Source of the DNA: Lachnospiraceae bacterium
Lineage (GTDB): Bacteria; Bacillota; Clostridia; Lachnospirales; Lachnospiraceae
Direction of reading: 5' to 3'
NCBI GenBank assembly: GCA_900751785.1
Contig: CAADSM010000152.1
Coordinates: forward strand, 1 to 64,000
DNA: 64,000 nucleotides
The notes below the pieces were generated by a model. That model worked only from the letters and a program-made list of their open reading frames with translations, was not told the origin of the DNA and did no database searches. This document shows, piece after piece, positions 45,637 through 53,790 of this stretch. Made by a program: the position numbers and the translations under genes. Position 1 is the first letter of the stretch; the number at the start of each line of letters is the position of its first letter.

Positions 45637-46879
45637 TGTACACCTCCGTAATATCTGTATATCCCTGTTCCACAAGCTGCTCCTTCTGGAACTTCTTGTT
45701 CTTCTTCATGTTCGCGATCATTACCTGTTTTCCTGCATCCCGCTCGGCTTTCGCAGCTTTCAGCACTTCAAGCAGCTTCTCCTGAGGCAGCTTTTTGTCG
45801 AGAAGGTATGCCTTCTTCTCCCGGCTTGTCGGCACAGTGAAGCCACGCTCCAGCAGCAGCATGACGATGCGCTCGAATCCGATGGAGAATCCGACCGCAG
45901 GAGTATCCTGCCCGGTGAACTTCCCGATCATCTTGTCGTAGCGGCCGCCGCCGCCCACGCTTCCTCCGAACTCATCCATAGAGATCTCGAAGATCGTCCC
46001 TGTGTAATAGGACATGCCGCGGACCAGCGTCGGATCGAATTTCATGCGGAACTCCGCTTCCTTCGCACTCTCCACGCTGGTGATGATCATTTCCAGTGAA
46101 TCCGCCGCCTCAGGCGCAAGAAAGCCTTGTAATTTCTCCTTGCACATACGAACGCCCGCCACATCGCCCGTGATCTCTTTAAACAACTGAAGATACTTTT
46201 CCACCGACTCTTCCGCATATCCGTTCTCCTTCAGCTCTGCCGCCACTCCGTCCAGACCGATCTTGTCCATCTTGTCCAGAGTGATGAATACACTGTCATA
46301 GTCCTTTTCTTCAAATCCGCTGTACGCCGCCATCGCCTTTAAGAAACGGCGGTCATTGATGCGGATCGTAAAGTTCTTGAAATCCAGCTTTCCCAGGAGC
46401 GCTGTCGTCGCAAGGATCAGCTCGATCTCCGCTAAGTTGGACGGCTCGCCCAGGATGTCGATATCACACTGCATGAACTGACGGAAGCGTCCTCTCTGGG
46501 GTCTGTCCGCACGCCACACATTTCCCATCTGCAGCGCTTTGAACGGCGCCGGAAGCTCATTTGCATGATTCGCATAATAGCGTGAGAGCGGCACAGTCAG
46601 GTCGTACCGGAGTCCGCCGTCCACAAGATCCGCTTCCTCCTTCGCCTCATCGATCTTCAGCTTCTCGCCCCTCTTTAAGATCTTGAAAATCAGCTTCTCA
46701 TTATCCCCGCCCTGCTTGCTGCAGAGATTCTCGATGTGCTCCACGCAGGGAGTCTCGATCGAGGAAAACCCGAACGCCCTGTAGGTGTCCTTGATCAGTC
46801 CAATGACATAATCCCGGACTTCCATCTCAGCGGGCATCATATCCTTCATCCCGGTAACCGGTTTCTTCTTCAGCGCCAT
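45629..46879 (-). CDS. hisS: Histidyl-tRNA synthetase
   Basis: The 416-residue class II synthetase shows KPVTGMKDMMPAEMEVRDYV near the N-terminus, motif 2 around MGNVWRADRPQRGRFRQFMQ, the histidine-binding VRGMSYYTGTIFEI and motif 3 VGFSIGFERIVMLL. A short anticodon-binding domain follows. AAGGAG lies seven bases before the ATG at 46879, so the ATG two codons earlier (46885) is less likely. It overlaps hemZ by ten bases and aspS by eight, forming a hemZ-hisS-aspS unit. Confidence 0.96.
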   Translation of the reverse strand: MALKKKPVTGMKDMMPAEMEVRDYVIGLIKDTYRAFGFSSIETPCVEHIENLCSKQGGDNEKLIFKILKRGEKLKIDEAKEEADLVDGGLRYDLTVPLSRYYANHANELPAPFKALQMGNVWRADRPQRGRFRQFMQCDIDILGEPSNLAEIELILATTALLGKLDFKNFTIRINDRRFLKAMAAYSGFEEKDYDSVFITLDKMDKIGLDGVAAELKENGYAEESVEKYLQLFKEITGDVAGVRMCKEKLQGFLAPEAADSLEMIITSVESAKEAEFRMKFDPTLVRGMSYYTGTIFEISMDEFGGSVGGGGRYDKMIGKFTGQDTPAVGFSIGFERIVMLLLERGFTVPTSREKKAYLLDKKLPQEKLLEVLKAAKAERDAGKQVMIANMKKNKKFQKEQLVEQGYTDITEVYNG

Positions 46880-48318
46880 AACCATTCTCCTTTTCGTTCT
46901 ATCATTTCATCAATACGGCTGATATACTCCGTAATGTTCTTCACATTCTCGATGCGCACCAGACCGATCTCCTTCCCGTTCTCCGTCCGGATCGGCTCCC
47001 GGAGCAGGATCTTCGTGGACGCTCCCGCGCCCGCGGCAAGGATGGTCTGCTTTTCTTCCATAATTAGTATATTGTAAATTCCCGCTTTGTCAACCTCTGC
47101 ATAGCCTACATTCTCGAAATTGCCGGCGATATTTTTCTGACGGTACAGATAATAGGGCTTTAATCCCATCCGCCGCGCGCACCCGGAGGCCGCTTCGATC
47201 ATCTGTGTGATCTCCGAGTGGAGCTCCGCCGTCCTCCCCTCCTGTCCGAACCGTGCTGCCCGCTTAATCGCAAGGGCATGTACGGTCAGGCTGTCCGGGT
47301 GGAGCGCCTCTATCTTCCGCAGGGTATCCTCCATATCTTCCGCCGTCTCCCCGGGGAGCCCGGCGATCAGATCCATGTTGATGTTGTCGAATCCGAGCCG
47401 CCGCGCCATGGCGAAAGCATCCTCCACGTCCTTCACCGTATGTCTCCGCCCCACCAGGTCCAGCGTCTTCTGCTGCATGGTCTGGGGATTGACAGAGATC
47501 CGTGTGACCGGATATTTCCGGATCACACGGAGCTTCTCCTCGGTGATGCTGTCCGGTCTCCCCGCCTCTATGGTAAATTCCAGGACATGGCTGATGTCAA
47601 AATACTCCGTCACTGCTGTGAGCAGACGGTCGAGCTGTTCCGGCTCCAGAGTTGTCGGCGTCCCTCCGCCGATATAGACGGTGTCCGGCCTTCTGCCGGC
47701 AGCCATCTCACCCAGCGCCTTGAGCTCCCGGATCAGCGCATCCAGGTAGCTGTCCACCCGGTCACGCCATACATCAATGGGTGAAGAGCTGAACGAACAG
47801 TAGGAGCACACGCTCGGGCAGAACGGGATTCCCACATACAGGCTGAACCCGTCCTCGCAGTCAAGCTTTGAGAGGAGTTCATGCTCCCGGCAGGCTGTCT
47901 CATAGGCAAGCTGCGCCTTCTCCGGGCTGACAAGATCTTCCTCCTGGAACGATCTGAGGATCTCTTCCCTGCCGATCCCCGCCTCAAGCTTCTGCATGAT
48001 CAGCTTGGTCGGGCGCACTCCCGTGAGGATCCCCCAGGCGAGCTTCTCTCCTGTAAATTCTTCCAGATACCTGTAAACGCTGCGGGTGACCGCCCATTTT
48101 TCTTCCTGGAGCCGCTGCTCGTCCGGATCCGGGACATCAGGGAGCCCGACGTCTTCCGGAAATACGGAAAAAGAGGAACCTCCCGGCATCTCAAGCGTCA
48201 CGAGAGCTTCCTGTTCCCCGTCCACCGTCTGCTCGACTTCCTCCCCCGGATAAAAAGCCTTAGCGATGTGATAGATATTATATGTGAACTTATTTCTTTT
48301 ACTGTTGATCCTGATCAT
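46870..48318 (-). CDS. hemZ: Oxygen-independent coproporphyrinogen oxidase-like radical SAM protein HemZ
   Basis: The 482-residue protein has the radical SAM 4Fe-4S motif in GIPFCPSVCSYCSFSS and the HemN/HemZ-like body with VYIGGGTPTTLEPEQLDRLL, SVNPQTMQQKTLDLVGR and GFDNINMDLIAGLPGET. About 150 residues precede the domain, as in Firmicute HemZ. Family members are annotated as coproporphyrinogen dehydrogenases, but in organisms without heme synthesis the job is uncertain. GGAGG precedes the ATG at 48318. Confidence 0.93.
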   Translation of the reverse strand: MIRINSKRNKFTYNIYHIAKAFYPGEEVEQTVDGEQEALVTLEMPGGSSFSVFPEDVGLPDVPDPDEQRLQEEKWAVTRSVYRYLEEFTGEKLAWGILTGVRPTKLIMQKLEAGIGREEILRSFQEEDLVSPEKAQLAYETACREHELLSKLDCEDGFSLYVGIPFCPSVCSYCSFSSSPIDVWRDRVDSYLDALIRELKALGEMAAGRRPDTVYIGGGTPTTLEPEQLDRLLTAVTEYFDISHVLEFTIEAGRPDSITEEKLRVIRKYPVTRISVNPQTMQQKTLDLVGRRHTVKDVEDAFAMARRLGFDNINMDLIAGLPGETAEDMEDTLRKIEALHPDSLTVHALAIKRAARFGQEGRTAELHSEITQMIEAASGCARRMGLKPYYLYRQKNIAGNFENVGYAEVDKAGIYNILIMEEKQTILAAGAGASTKILLREPIRTENGKEIGLVRIENVKNITEYISRIDEMIERKGEWLWR

Positions 48319-48336
48319 GTTCTTCCTCCGAACCGC

Positions 48337-48362
48337 AAAAAAGGGCTGTCCTCACACAGCCC
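48337..48362 (-). terminator. Terminator between the MBL-fold gene and hemZ
   Basis: A seven-base stem (48356-48362 with 48343-48349) and six Ts lie seven bases past the hydrolase stop and before the hemZ start. Confidence 0.85.
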
Positions 48363-48368
48363 ACTTTT

Positions 48369-48992
48369 TCACACAAATGGATTGTATTTTTTCTCGTATC
48401 CGATGGTCGTCTCCTCCATATGCCCCGGATACACTCTCGTCTCTTCCGGCAGTACCAGCAGCTTCTCCCTCACAGAACGCACAAGCTGGCTGCTGCTCCC
48501 GGTGGGAAGATCTGTCCGGCCGATGGATGCGTGGAAAAGTGTGTCCCCGCTGATCAGTACATTTTCTGCCGGAATGTAGTAACAGCATCCTCCCGCTGTA
48601 TGTCCCGGAGTATGGATCACGTGGATCTCGAACCCGGCAATCGTGATCACCTGCCCGTCCTTTAAGTACTCCGCACCGGAAAAGGTATATCCCCTGCCGT
48701 ACATGCCCGACGACGAGTTCAGCCGCGCATCCTCCAGGAGCGCAGCCTCCGCCTCATGCGCATACACCGGCACAGGAAACTCTTTCACAAGATCATCGAG
48801 CCCCATAATATGGTCAAAGTGTCCATGCGTCAGGAGCACTGCCTTCACTTGAAGGCCTGTATCCCTGATATGGCTCACCAGCTCCGGAGGGCATGCCGCC
48901 GGGTCTGTCAGAAAGCACTCTTTTGTCTCTTCATTGATCACAATATAGCAGTTGGTCCCGACCGGACCGATCACAAATCTCTCAATCTTCAT
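48369..48992 (-). CDS. MBL-fold metallo-hydrolase (glyoxalase II-like)
   Basis: The 207-residue cytoplasmic hydrolase starts MKIERFVIGPVGTNCYI. The metal-binding motif LLTHGHFDHIMGLDDL (HxHxDH), then HTPGHTAGGCCYY, the bridging aspartate in LISGDTLFHASIGRTDLP and the final histidine in VYPGHMEETTIG are all present, so the site is complete. The substrate is unknown; it is often placed next to relA in Clostridia. ATG 48992 is chosen since it fits the family start; the longer frame is not supported. Confidence 0.9.
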   Translation of the reverse strand: MKIERFVIGPVGTNCYIVINEETKECFLTDPAACPPELVSHIRDTGLQVKAVLLTHGHFDHIMGLDDLVKEFPVPVYAHEAEAALLEDARLNSSSGMYGRGYTFSGAEYLKDGQVITIAGFEIHVIHTPGHTAGGCCYYIPAENVLISGDTLFHASIGRTDLPTGSSSQLVRSVREKLLVLPEETRVYPGHMEETTIGYEKKYNPFV

Positions 48993-49029
48993 CTCTTTCC
49001 CCCTTTTCTCGGTACTGTCCGCACCGAAT

Positions 49030-49088
49030 TCAGGGATAGGAAAATGCAGCGTCATACCTGCATGTAAGAAGCATTTTCCTATCCCTGA
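49030..49088. repeat. Long perfect inverted repeat between relA and the MBL-fold gene
   Basis: An 18-base perfect inverted repeat (49030-49047 with 49071-49088) encloses a 23-base spacer. No T run follows on either strand, so it is not a classical intrinsic terminator. It may be a processing or stabilising hairpin for the relA message or a small palindromic element. Confidence 0.8.
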
Positions 49089-49124
49089 GTGCGGGCGGAA
49101 CCCGTAACCGCCGTCCAGGCTGTA

Positions 49125-51431
49125 TCAGCCTGTCGTCCTCTCAATATCGATCACGCTCTCGATCTGACGGAGCTTCTCGATCAATCCGTTCAGCTCATCC
49201 CTGCCCCGCACAATGAATCCCATGTCCAGCGTAGCGGTTCCCCTCTTGCTCGTGCGGATGTTCATATTTTTCACATCGATCTTCGCCTCTGTGAAGACCT
49301 TCGTAATGTCCATGAGCAGACCCTGTCTGTCATGGGCATACATCTTAAGCTCTGCCAGATACTGGCCGCCGTCATCTGCGTCGCCAGTGTCCTCCCACTC
49401 CGCGTCGATCAGGCGTCCCCGCTCTGCATCGGAGAGGTGGAGCATATTGATGCAGTCTGTCCGATGGATGGACATTCCCCGTCCCCGGGTCACGAATCCG
49501 ACGATCTCGTCGCCCGGCACCGGGTTGCAGCATTTGGAGAAGCGGACCGCCATATCGTTGATCCCTTTCACCACGATGCCGCTCTTCGATTTGGCGATAT
49601 GCACCTTCTGGGTGTTCGCCTCGGAGATCCGCTCCAGGATCGTCTCGTCCGTGATCTCCTTCTTGTGTTCCTTCTCATACTCTTCCAGCAGACGGTTCAC
49701 GACCTGCCCTTCCTTGAGCCCTCCGTGTCCGATCGCCGCCAGAACCGCATCCCAGTCGCGGAACCCGTATTTCTTCTGTACGATCTGCTGGTATTTCGGT
49801 TTCAGTATATCCGGCAGATTGATCGTCTTACTCTTACAGTAGGACTGAATCAGCTCTTTGCCGCGGATAATGTTGTCTTCCTTAAACTCTTTCTTGAACC
49901 ACTGATTGATCTTGTTCTTCGCCTGCGTGCTCTTCACGATATTAAGCCAGTCGCGGCTCGGTCCCTTGGAATTTTGCGAGGTCAGGATCTCGATCCTGTC
50001 TCCGTTCTGGATCTTGTAGTCGATATTGACCAGCTTGCCGTTGACTCTCGCCCCGACCATCTTGTTGCCTACCGCGCTGTGGATCGCGTATGCGAAATCC
50101 ACCGGCGTGGAACCGTTCGGCAGGTTTTTCACATCCCCCTTGGGGGTAAAACAGTAAACATCTTCCTGGAACAGATCCAGGTCTCCTTTCAGGAGATTTA
50201 AAAACTCTCTGTTGTCAGACATGTCTCTCTGCCATTCGAGGATCTGTCTGAGCCAGCTTAACTTCTCTTCCTCACGGGTCTTTACATTTTTCGTGGAGTC
50301 CCCGCTCTCCTTGTACTTCCAGTGTGCGGCGATACCATATTCCGCCGTCTTGTGCATTTCCTCAGTCCGGATCTGGATCTCAAAGGGCTGTCCGGCCGGC
50401 CCCATCAGCGTCGTATGGAGCGACTGATACATGTTCGGCTTCGGCATCGCGATATAGTCCTTGAACCTTCCCGGTATGGGGGTATACATCTCATGGATGA
50501 CACCCAGCGCCGCGTAGCAGTCTTTCACGGTGTCCACGATGATGCGGACAGCGAAGAGGTCGTATACCTGATCCAGCGTCTTGTTCTGGTTCACCATCTT
50601 CTTGTAGATACTGAAGAAGTGCTTCACTCTTCCGTACACCTTCGCCTTGATGTGTGCGTTCTTCATGTGCTTTGACACTTCAGCGACGATCTGCTGGACG
50701 AACTCTTCACGCTCGGTCTTGCGGGCGTTCAGGTCTTTCACAAGCTGATAATAAACTTCCGGCTGGTAGTACTTCAGCGACAGGTCGTCGAGCTCTGTCT
50801 TGATCTTTGAAATACCCAGCCTCTGGGCAATGGGAGCGTAGATGTCCATCGTCTCCCTCGCCTTCTCCTTCTGCTTCTCCGGAGTCATGAACTCCAGTGT
50901 CCGCATGTTGTGGAGCCGGTCTGCAAGCTTGATGATGATCACCCGGATATCCTTCGCCATGGCGAGGAACATCTTCCTTAGGTTCTCCGCCTGGACCTCC
51001 AGCTTATCCTTGGAATAGCTGAGCTGTCCCAGCTTCGTCACCCCGTCCACAAGGAGCGCCACCTCTTCGCCGAACTCTGTCGTGATATCCTCCAGCGTCA
51101 TGTCCGTGTCCTCCACTGCGTCGTGGAGCATCCCGGCGACGATCGTTTCCTTATCCATCTCCAGATCAGCCAGGATGATCCCCACCCATAGAGGATGGAT
51201 GATGTACGGCTCACCTGACTTCCTCAGCTGATCCTTATGGGCTTCCTTACCGATGCGGTATGCCTTCTCGATCAGCGAGATGTCTGCGGACGGATGATAC
51301 TTCCTCACCCGCGCCACCAGCGCCTGGTACAGCTCCTCCGGATCCTGGTAGTCCTCCGGCGCCTTCACAGCATGGCCGTCCACCATCTCCAGATTCTTAT
51401 TCAACTGTTCATATTCAAGTGTTCCCGCCAT
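49125..51431 (-). CDS. relA: Bifunctional (p)ppGpp synthetase/hydrolase, Rel/Spo homolog
   Basis: The 768-residue cytosolic enzyme makes and breaks (p)ppGpp, the stringent-response signal. It has the complete long-RSH layout. The HD hydrolase domain shows AGMLHDAVEDTDMTLED and IKLADRLHNMRTLEFM. The synthetase follows, with DLFAVRIIVDTVKDCYAALG and the KDYIAMPKPNMYQSLHTTLM substrate loop. The TGS domain is VYCFTPKGDVKNLPNGSTPVDFAYAIH. A conserved Cys-containing zinc-finger-like region (VRFSKCCNPVPGDEIVGF) and a C-terminal ACT domain complete it. Both catalytic sites look intact. The ATG at 51431 follows AAGGGGG. Confidence 0.97.
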   Translation of the reverse strand: MAGTLEYEQLNKNLEMVDGHAVKAPEDYQDPEELYQALVARVRKYHPSADISLIEKAYRIGKEAHKDQLRKSGEPYIIHPLWVGIILADLEMDKETIVAGMLHDAVEDTDMTLEDITTEFGEEVALLVDGVTKLGQLSYSKDKLEVQAENLRKMFLAMAKDIRVIIIKLADRLHNMRTLEFMTPEKQKEKARETMDIYAPIAQRLGISKIKTELDDLSLKYYQPEVYYQLVKDLNARKTEREEFVQQIVAEVSKHMKNAHIKAKVYGRVKHFFSIYKKMVNQNKTLDQVYDLFAVRIIVDTVKDCYAALGVIHEMYTPIPGRFKDYIAMPKPNMYQSLHTTLMGPAGQPFEIQIRTEEMHKTAEYGIAAHWKYKESGDSTKNVKTREEEKLSWLRQILEWQRDMSDNREFLNLLKGDLDLFQEDVYCFTPKGDVKNLPNGSTPVDFAYAIHSAVGNKMVGARVNGKLVNIDYKIQNGDRIEILTSQNSKGPSRDWLNIVKSTQAKNKINQWFKKEFKEDNIIRGKELIQSYCKSKTINLPDILKPKYQQIVQKKYGFRDWDAVLAAIGHGGLKEGQVVNRLLEEYEKEHKKEITDETILERISEANTQKVHIAKSKSGIVVKGINDMAVRFSKCCNPVPGDEIVGFVTRGRGMSIHRTDCINMLHLSDAERGRLIDAEWEDTGDADDGGQYLAELKMYAHDRQGLLMDITKVFTEAKIDVKNMNIRTSKRGTATLDMGFIVRGRDELNGLIEKLRQIESVIDIERTTG

Positions 51432-51916
51432 GCTGAATCCCCCTTTACTGCTTTATCTTTTGAGATACTATATAACGGCAATGAGGATGCCGGCATTGAA
51501 TATACGACACCCTATTGTAATTTTTCATAGTATTCAGTATAACATTTTTTTAGTGATTATCAAATATTTTCTCAGCGAAATTAGTATAATAGAACTCTAC
51601 TATCTTTTCTTTCAAGTCTTCTTGATTCCCTTTAGAACCTGTAAGACATTCCCAATTTTGCAAATCAGACAGTAAACTCATATAGCAAGAAAAGTGTCGT
51701 ATTATTTTTTCCAATTAAGAATACAAAAAATTAAAATCTGTGTTTCTTAAGAATCAAACGTCCAAAACTGTGCCCTAAAAGTACCAGATGCTCTTTGATA
51801 TGTATGGATAGGGCACATTGGAACTAATTAGACCTAGGAAAATCAGACCAAATGTATTGTTCTGCCAATGAATAAATGTTGACCGAAAAAATTATTATAA
51901 ATATCAATATTGTACA
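51432..51916. other. AT-rich flank of the insert between relA and the DAC-like gene
   Basis: This 485-base stretch falls abruptly to a base composition unlike its neighbours. It holds a possible 43-codon ORF on the minus strand (listed separately), a nine-base inverted repeat (ATACGACAC near 51505 with GTGTCGTAT near 51694), and an eight-base inverted repeat (51769-51776 with 51810-51817) that on the minus strand is followed by GTTTT and might be a weak terminator of the DAC-like gene. I see no transposase. Confidence 0.7.
51550..51681 (-). CDS. Possible 43-residue ORF of unknown function
   Basis: The frame begins MSLLSDLQNWECLTGSK and ends KIFDNH. It is charged, has no membrane segment, and lacks a convincing ribosome-binding site. 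It could be a remnant of a larger gene or a genuine small protein downstream of the DAC-like gene. Support is weak. Confidence 0.2.
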   Translation of the reverse strand: MSLLSDLQNWECLTGSKGNQEDLKEKIVEFYYTNFAEKIFDNH

Positions 51917-53329
51917 CTAATTCTTATTCATAATAATATTCTCGTCCGTCATCTCAGAAGCACTGACGATATTCACCATTCCATCTTCAGATATTATGAT
52001 ACCAATGCATATCTTTCCATCAGTTTTTTTATTAGCCACATAATTATGCACGCTGTTATATCTAGCTCCTCTGCTATTATTTCCGTAAACTATCGCATTT
52101 CCATCCAATATAATTCCTATTCCCCAGCAATTACACTGTAAATCAAGCAAAATAGCACCATCTATAGAAGTCATTTTTTCCAAAATTTGCAAATAATTTG
52201 ACATGCATTTTCTCTTAATTCTAATACCTCTATTCGCATCACAAAGTCTCTTAGTTTCACTATAGGCATCCTCCATAATTAAAATAGATGTACCATGGCG
52301 TTGTTTAACAGCTGTTGAAATCACATCAACTATAGGTGATGTATCATAGTTTTCGGGAAAGTATTTATTTATCAATACTTTGTAGCACTCCTCTTCTCGC
52401 TTATAATTGTGGAATATACATCTGCCATTTTTATGAATAATTATAACTTTATTATCCCTCCATAATTCCCAATGCATAAAACCATTAAATAATATTTTAT
52501 ACTTTATGCACTCATAGCTATTTCTGAGTCCAAATCCCAATATAGTGTTTTCACATACAACTAAAGGTAATTCTTTGTCTGCAATTTGCAACAGCTTTCT
52601 AATAACCCTCATATTATCTTGCAGAATTGCTATCGGGCTATCTAATTGAACTTCTAATTCTTTTAGTGAAAAGTCGTCATTGTTCATAATGTACATTTCT
52701 GATATAGTATATTCACCTTCCAACGTTAACGAAGATAAATATGACAGGTTTCGTGCAGTTATCGATATTGTATCTTCAAGATATTTTTCTAGCAGATTTT
52801 CACATATATTTTCAAAATGTGCTATCCACCTATTATGATCAAAATATTTATCCGCATCTAATTCCGTAATGTTACAAAATAAATATTTGATTACTAATTC
52901 AAAGAAAGCTTTTCCGCCGTGTTCCCCCAACCAATCTTCATATTTTTGAGAATCTGCCAGTAACACCGCTACTCCAAAATTTGCTTCCCATGCATTTTCT
53001 GGCCGCCAAGTAATTAAACTAAGCTTTTTATTAAGCTTCTTAGAAATTTTGTCTATTACACCAACAACAAACTCTGTATCAGGATAATCACTCCAAAGAT
53101 GTCGTCCGCACATTTGTTCATTTGCAATATTTTCCAGAACTTTTTGAGATATTTCGTTTAAGGCATAACTGTCTTTTCCCAAATATATCTTTAGCCTTTC
53201 TCCTATTGGCAAATATCTACTATAAGTATTTCTACGAAAGTCACCGAAATAAATACATTCGATATGAAAAATATTTGGCAACTCCTCATCAATTAGGGTT
53301 AAAACTTTTGTAAATTGAATATTATCCAT
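51917..53329 (-). CDS. Protein with diverged diadenylate cyclase (DAC/DisA_N-like) C-terminal domain
   Basis: The 470-residue protein has a long N-terminal region (residues 1-340) that I do not recognise. It contains predicted helical and beta segments and no obvious membrane span. A C-terminal region resembles the DAC nucleotide-binding fold: RHGTSILIMED from H345, SIDGAILLD with DGA at 390-392, GIGIILDG, then GARYNS at 421-426 and IGIIISEDGMV. In true diadenylate cyclases the second motif is GTRHR; here the catalytic-site RHR is RYN, so c-di-AMP synthesis is doubtful. Several DAC-like domains of this form are described as nucleotide-sensor domains (DACNV-like group). Its DNA is far more AT-rich than relA and recJ, implying acquisition by transfer. 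AGGAGG precedes the ATG by ten bases. Confidence 0.72.
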   Translation of the reverse strand: MDNIQFTKVLTLIDEELPNIFHIECIYFGDFRRNTYSRYLPIGERLKIYLGKDSYALNEISQKVLENIANEQMCGRHLWSDYPDTEFVVGVIDKISKKLNKKLSLITWRPENAWEANFGVAVLLADSQKYEDWLGEHGGKAFFELVIKYLFCNITELDADKYFDHNRWIAHFENICENLLEKYLEDTISITARNLSYLSSLTLEGEYTISEMYIMNNDDFSLKELEVQLDSPIAILQDNMRVIRKLLQIADKELPLVVCENTILGFGLRNSYECIKYKILFNGFMHWELWRDNKVIIIHKNGRCIFHNYKREEECYKVLINKYFPENYDTSPIVDVISTAVKQRHGTSILIMEDAYSETKRLCDANRGIRIKRKCMSNYLQILEKMTSIDGAILLDLQCNCWGIGIILDGNAIVYGNNSRGARYNSVHNYVANKKTDGKICIGIIISEDGMVNIVSASEMTDENIIMNKN

Positions 53330-53790
53330 TATATATTGGCCTCCTGTTTAAAAGTAATAATTTTCAAATTTTATGATACCAAGATCAAAAGCTCTGAACT
53401 CACATAAGTTTACTCATAAGTAAAGGAGGGACATTGGAGTACATCCCGATATGAGGATGTATATCCCATGATATGCGAATATTAGGACAGATTGTGGGAG
53501 TATGTAGCACGGAACAATCTGCAGGCATAGTAATTGGGGCTCTCGCCCCCAGTGTTATTTGTACATATCTCGCAGTATTATAGAGAATCTGATATAACCA
53601 GTAGGACAGCCTGCTCCGATTGCAGGGATCACATTCTGCTCTTAATGTTGCCTTAAATTTATCACAAAATAACCGATCATAATTTGACGCAAAAGAATAT
53701 GACTTCCAAAAGAAATCGCTATTGCCGTAAAAGCCGACACGCAGACTGCATCTCTCACACCTGCATATACGCACAGCTTTCTTTTCCCCC
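53330..53790. other. Gap between the DAC-like gene and recJ
   Basis: No gene I can support occupies this 461-base stretch. The last 60 bases near 53330-53390 are the likely promoter/leader of the DAC-like gene, with the AGGAGG ribosome-binding site at its end. The remainder has ordinary composition and contains minus-strand reading without a ribosome-binding site, plus plus-strand stretches broken by stops. It may be a decayed coding fragment. Confidence 0.4.

Noticed and set aside
53400-53774. A 124-residue minus-strand frame downstream of recJ
   Set aside because: It has no ribosome-binding site, no recognisable motif, and an odd amino acid mix; the region is treated as intergenic or a decayed fragment.
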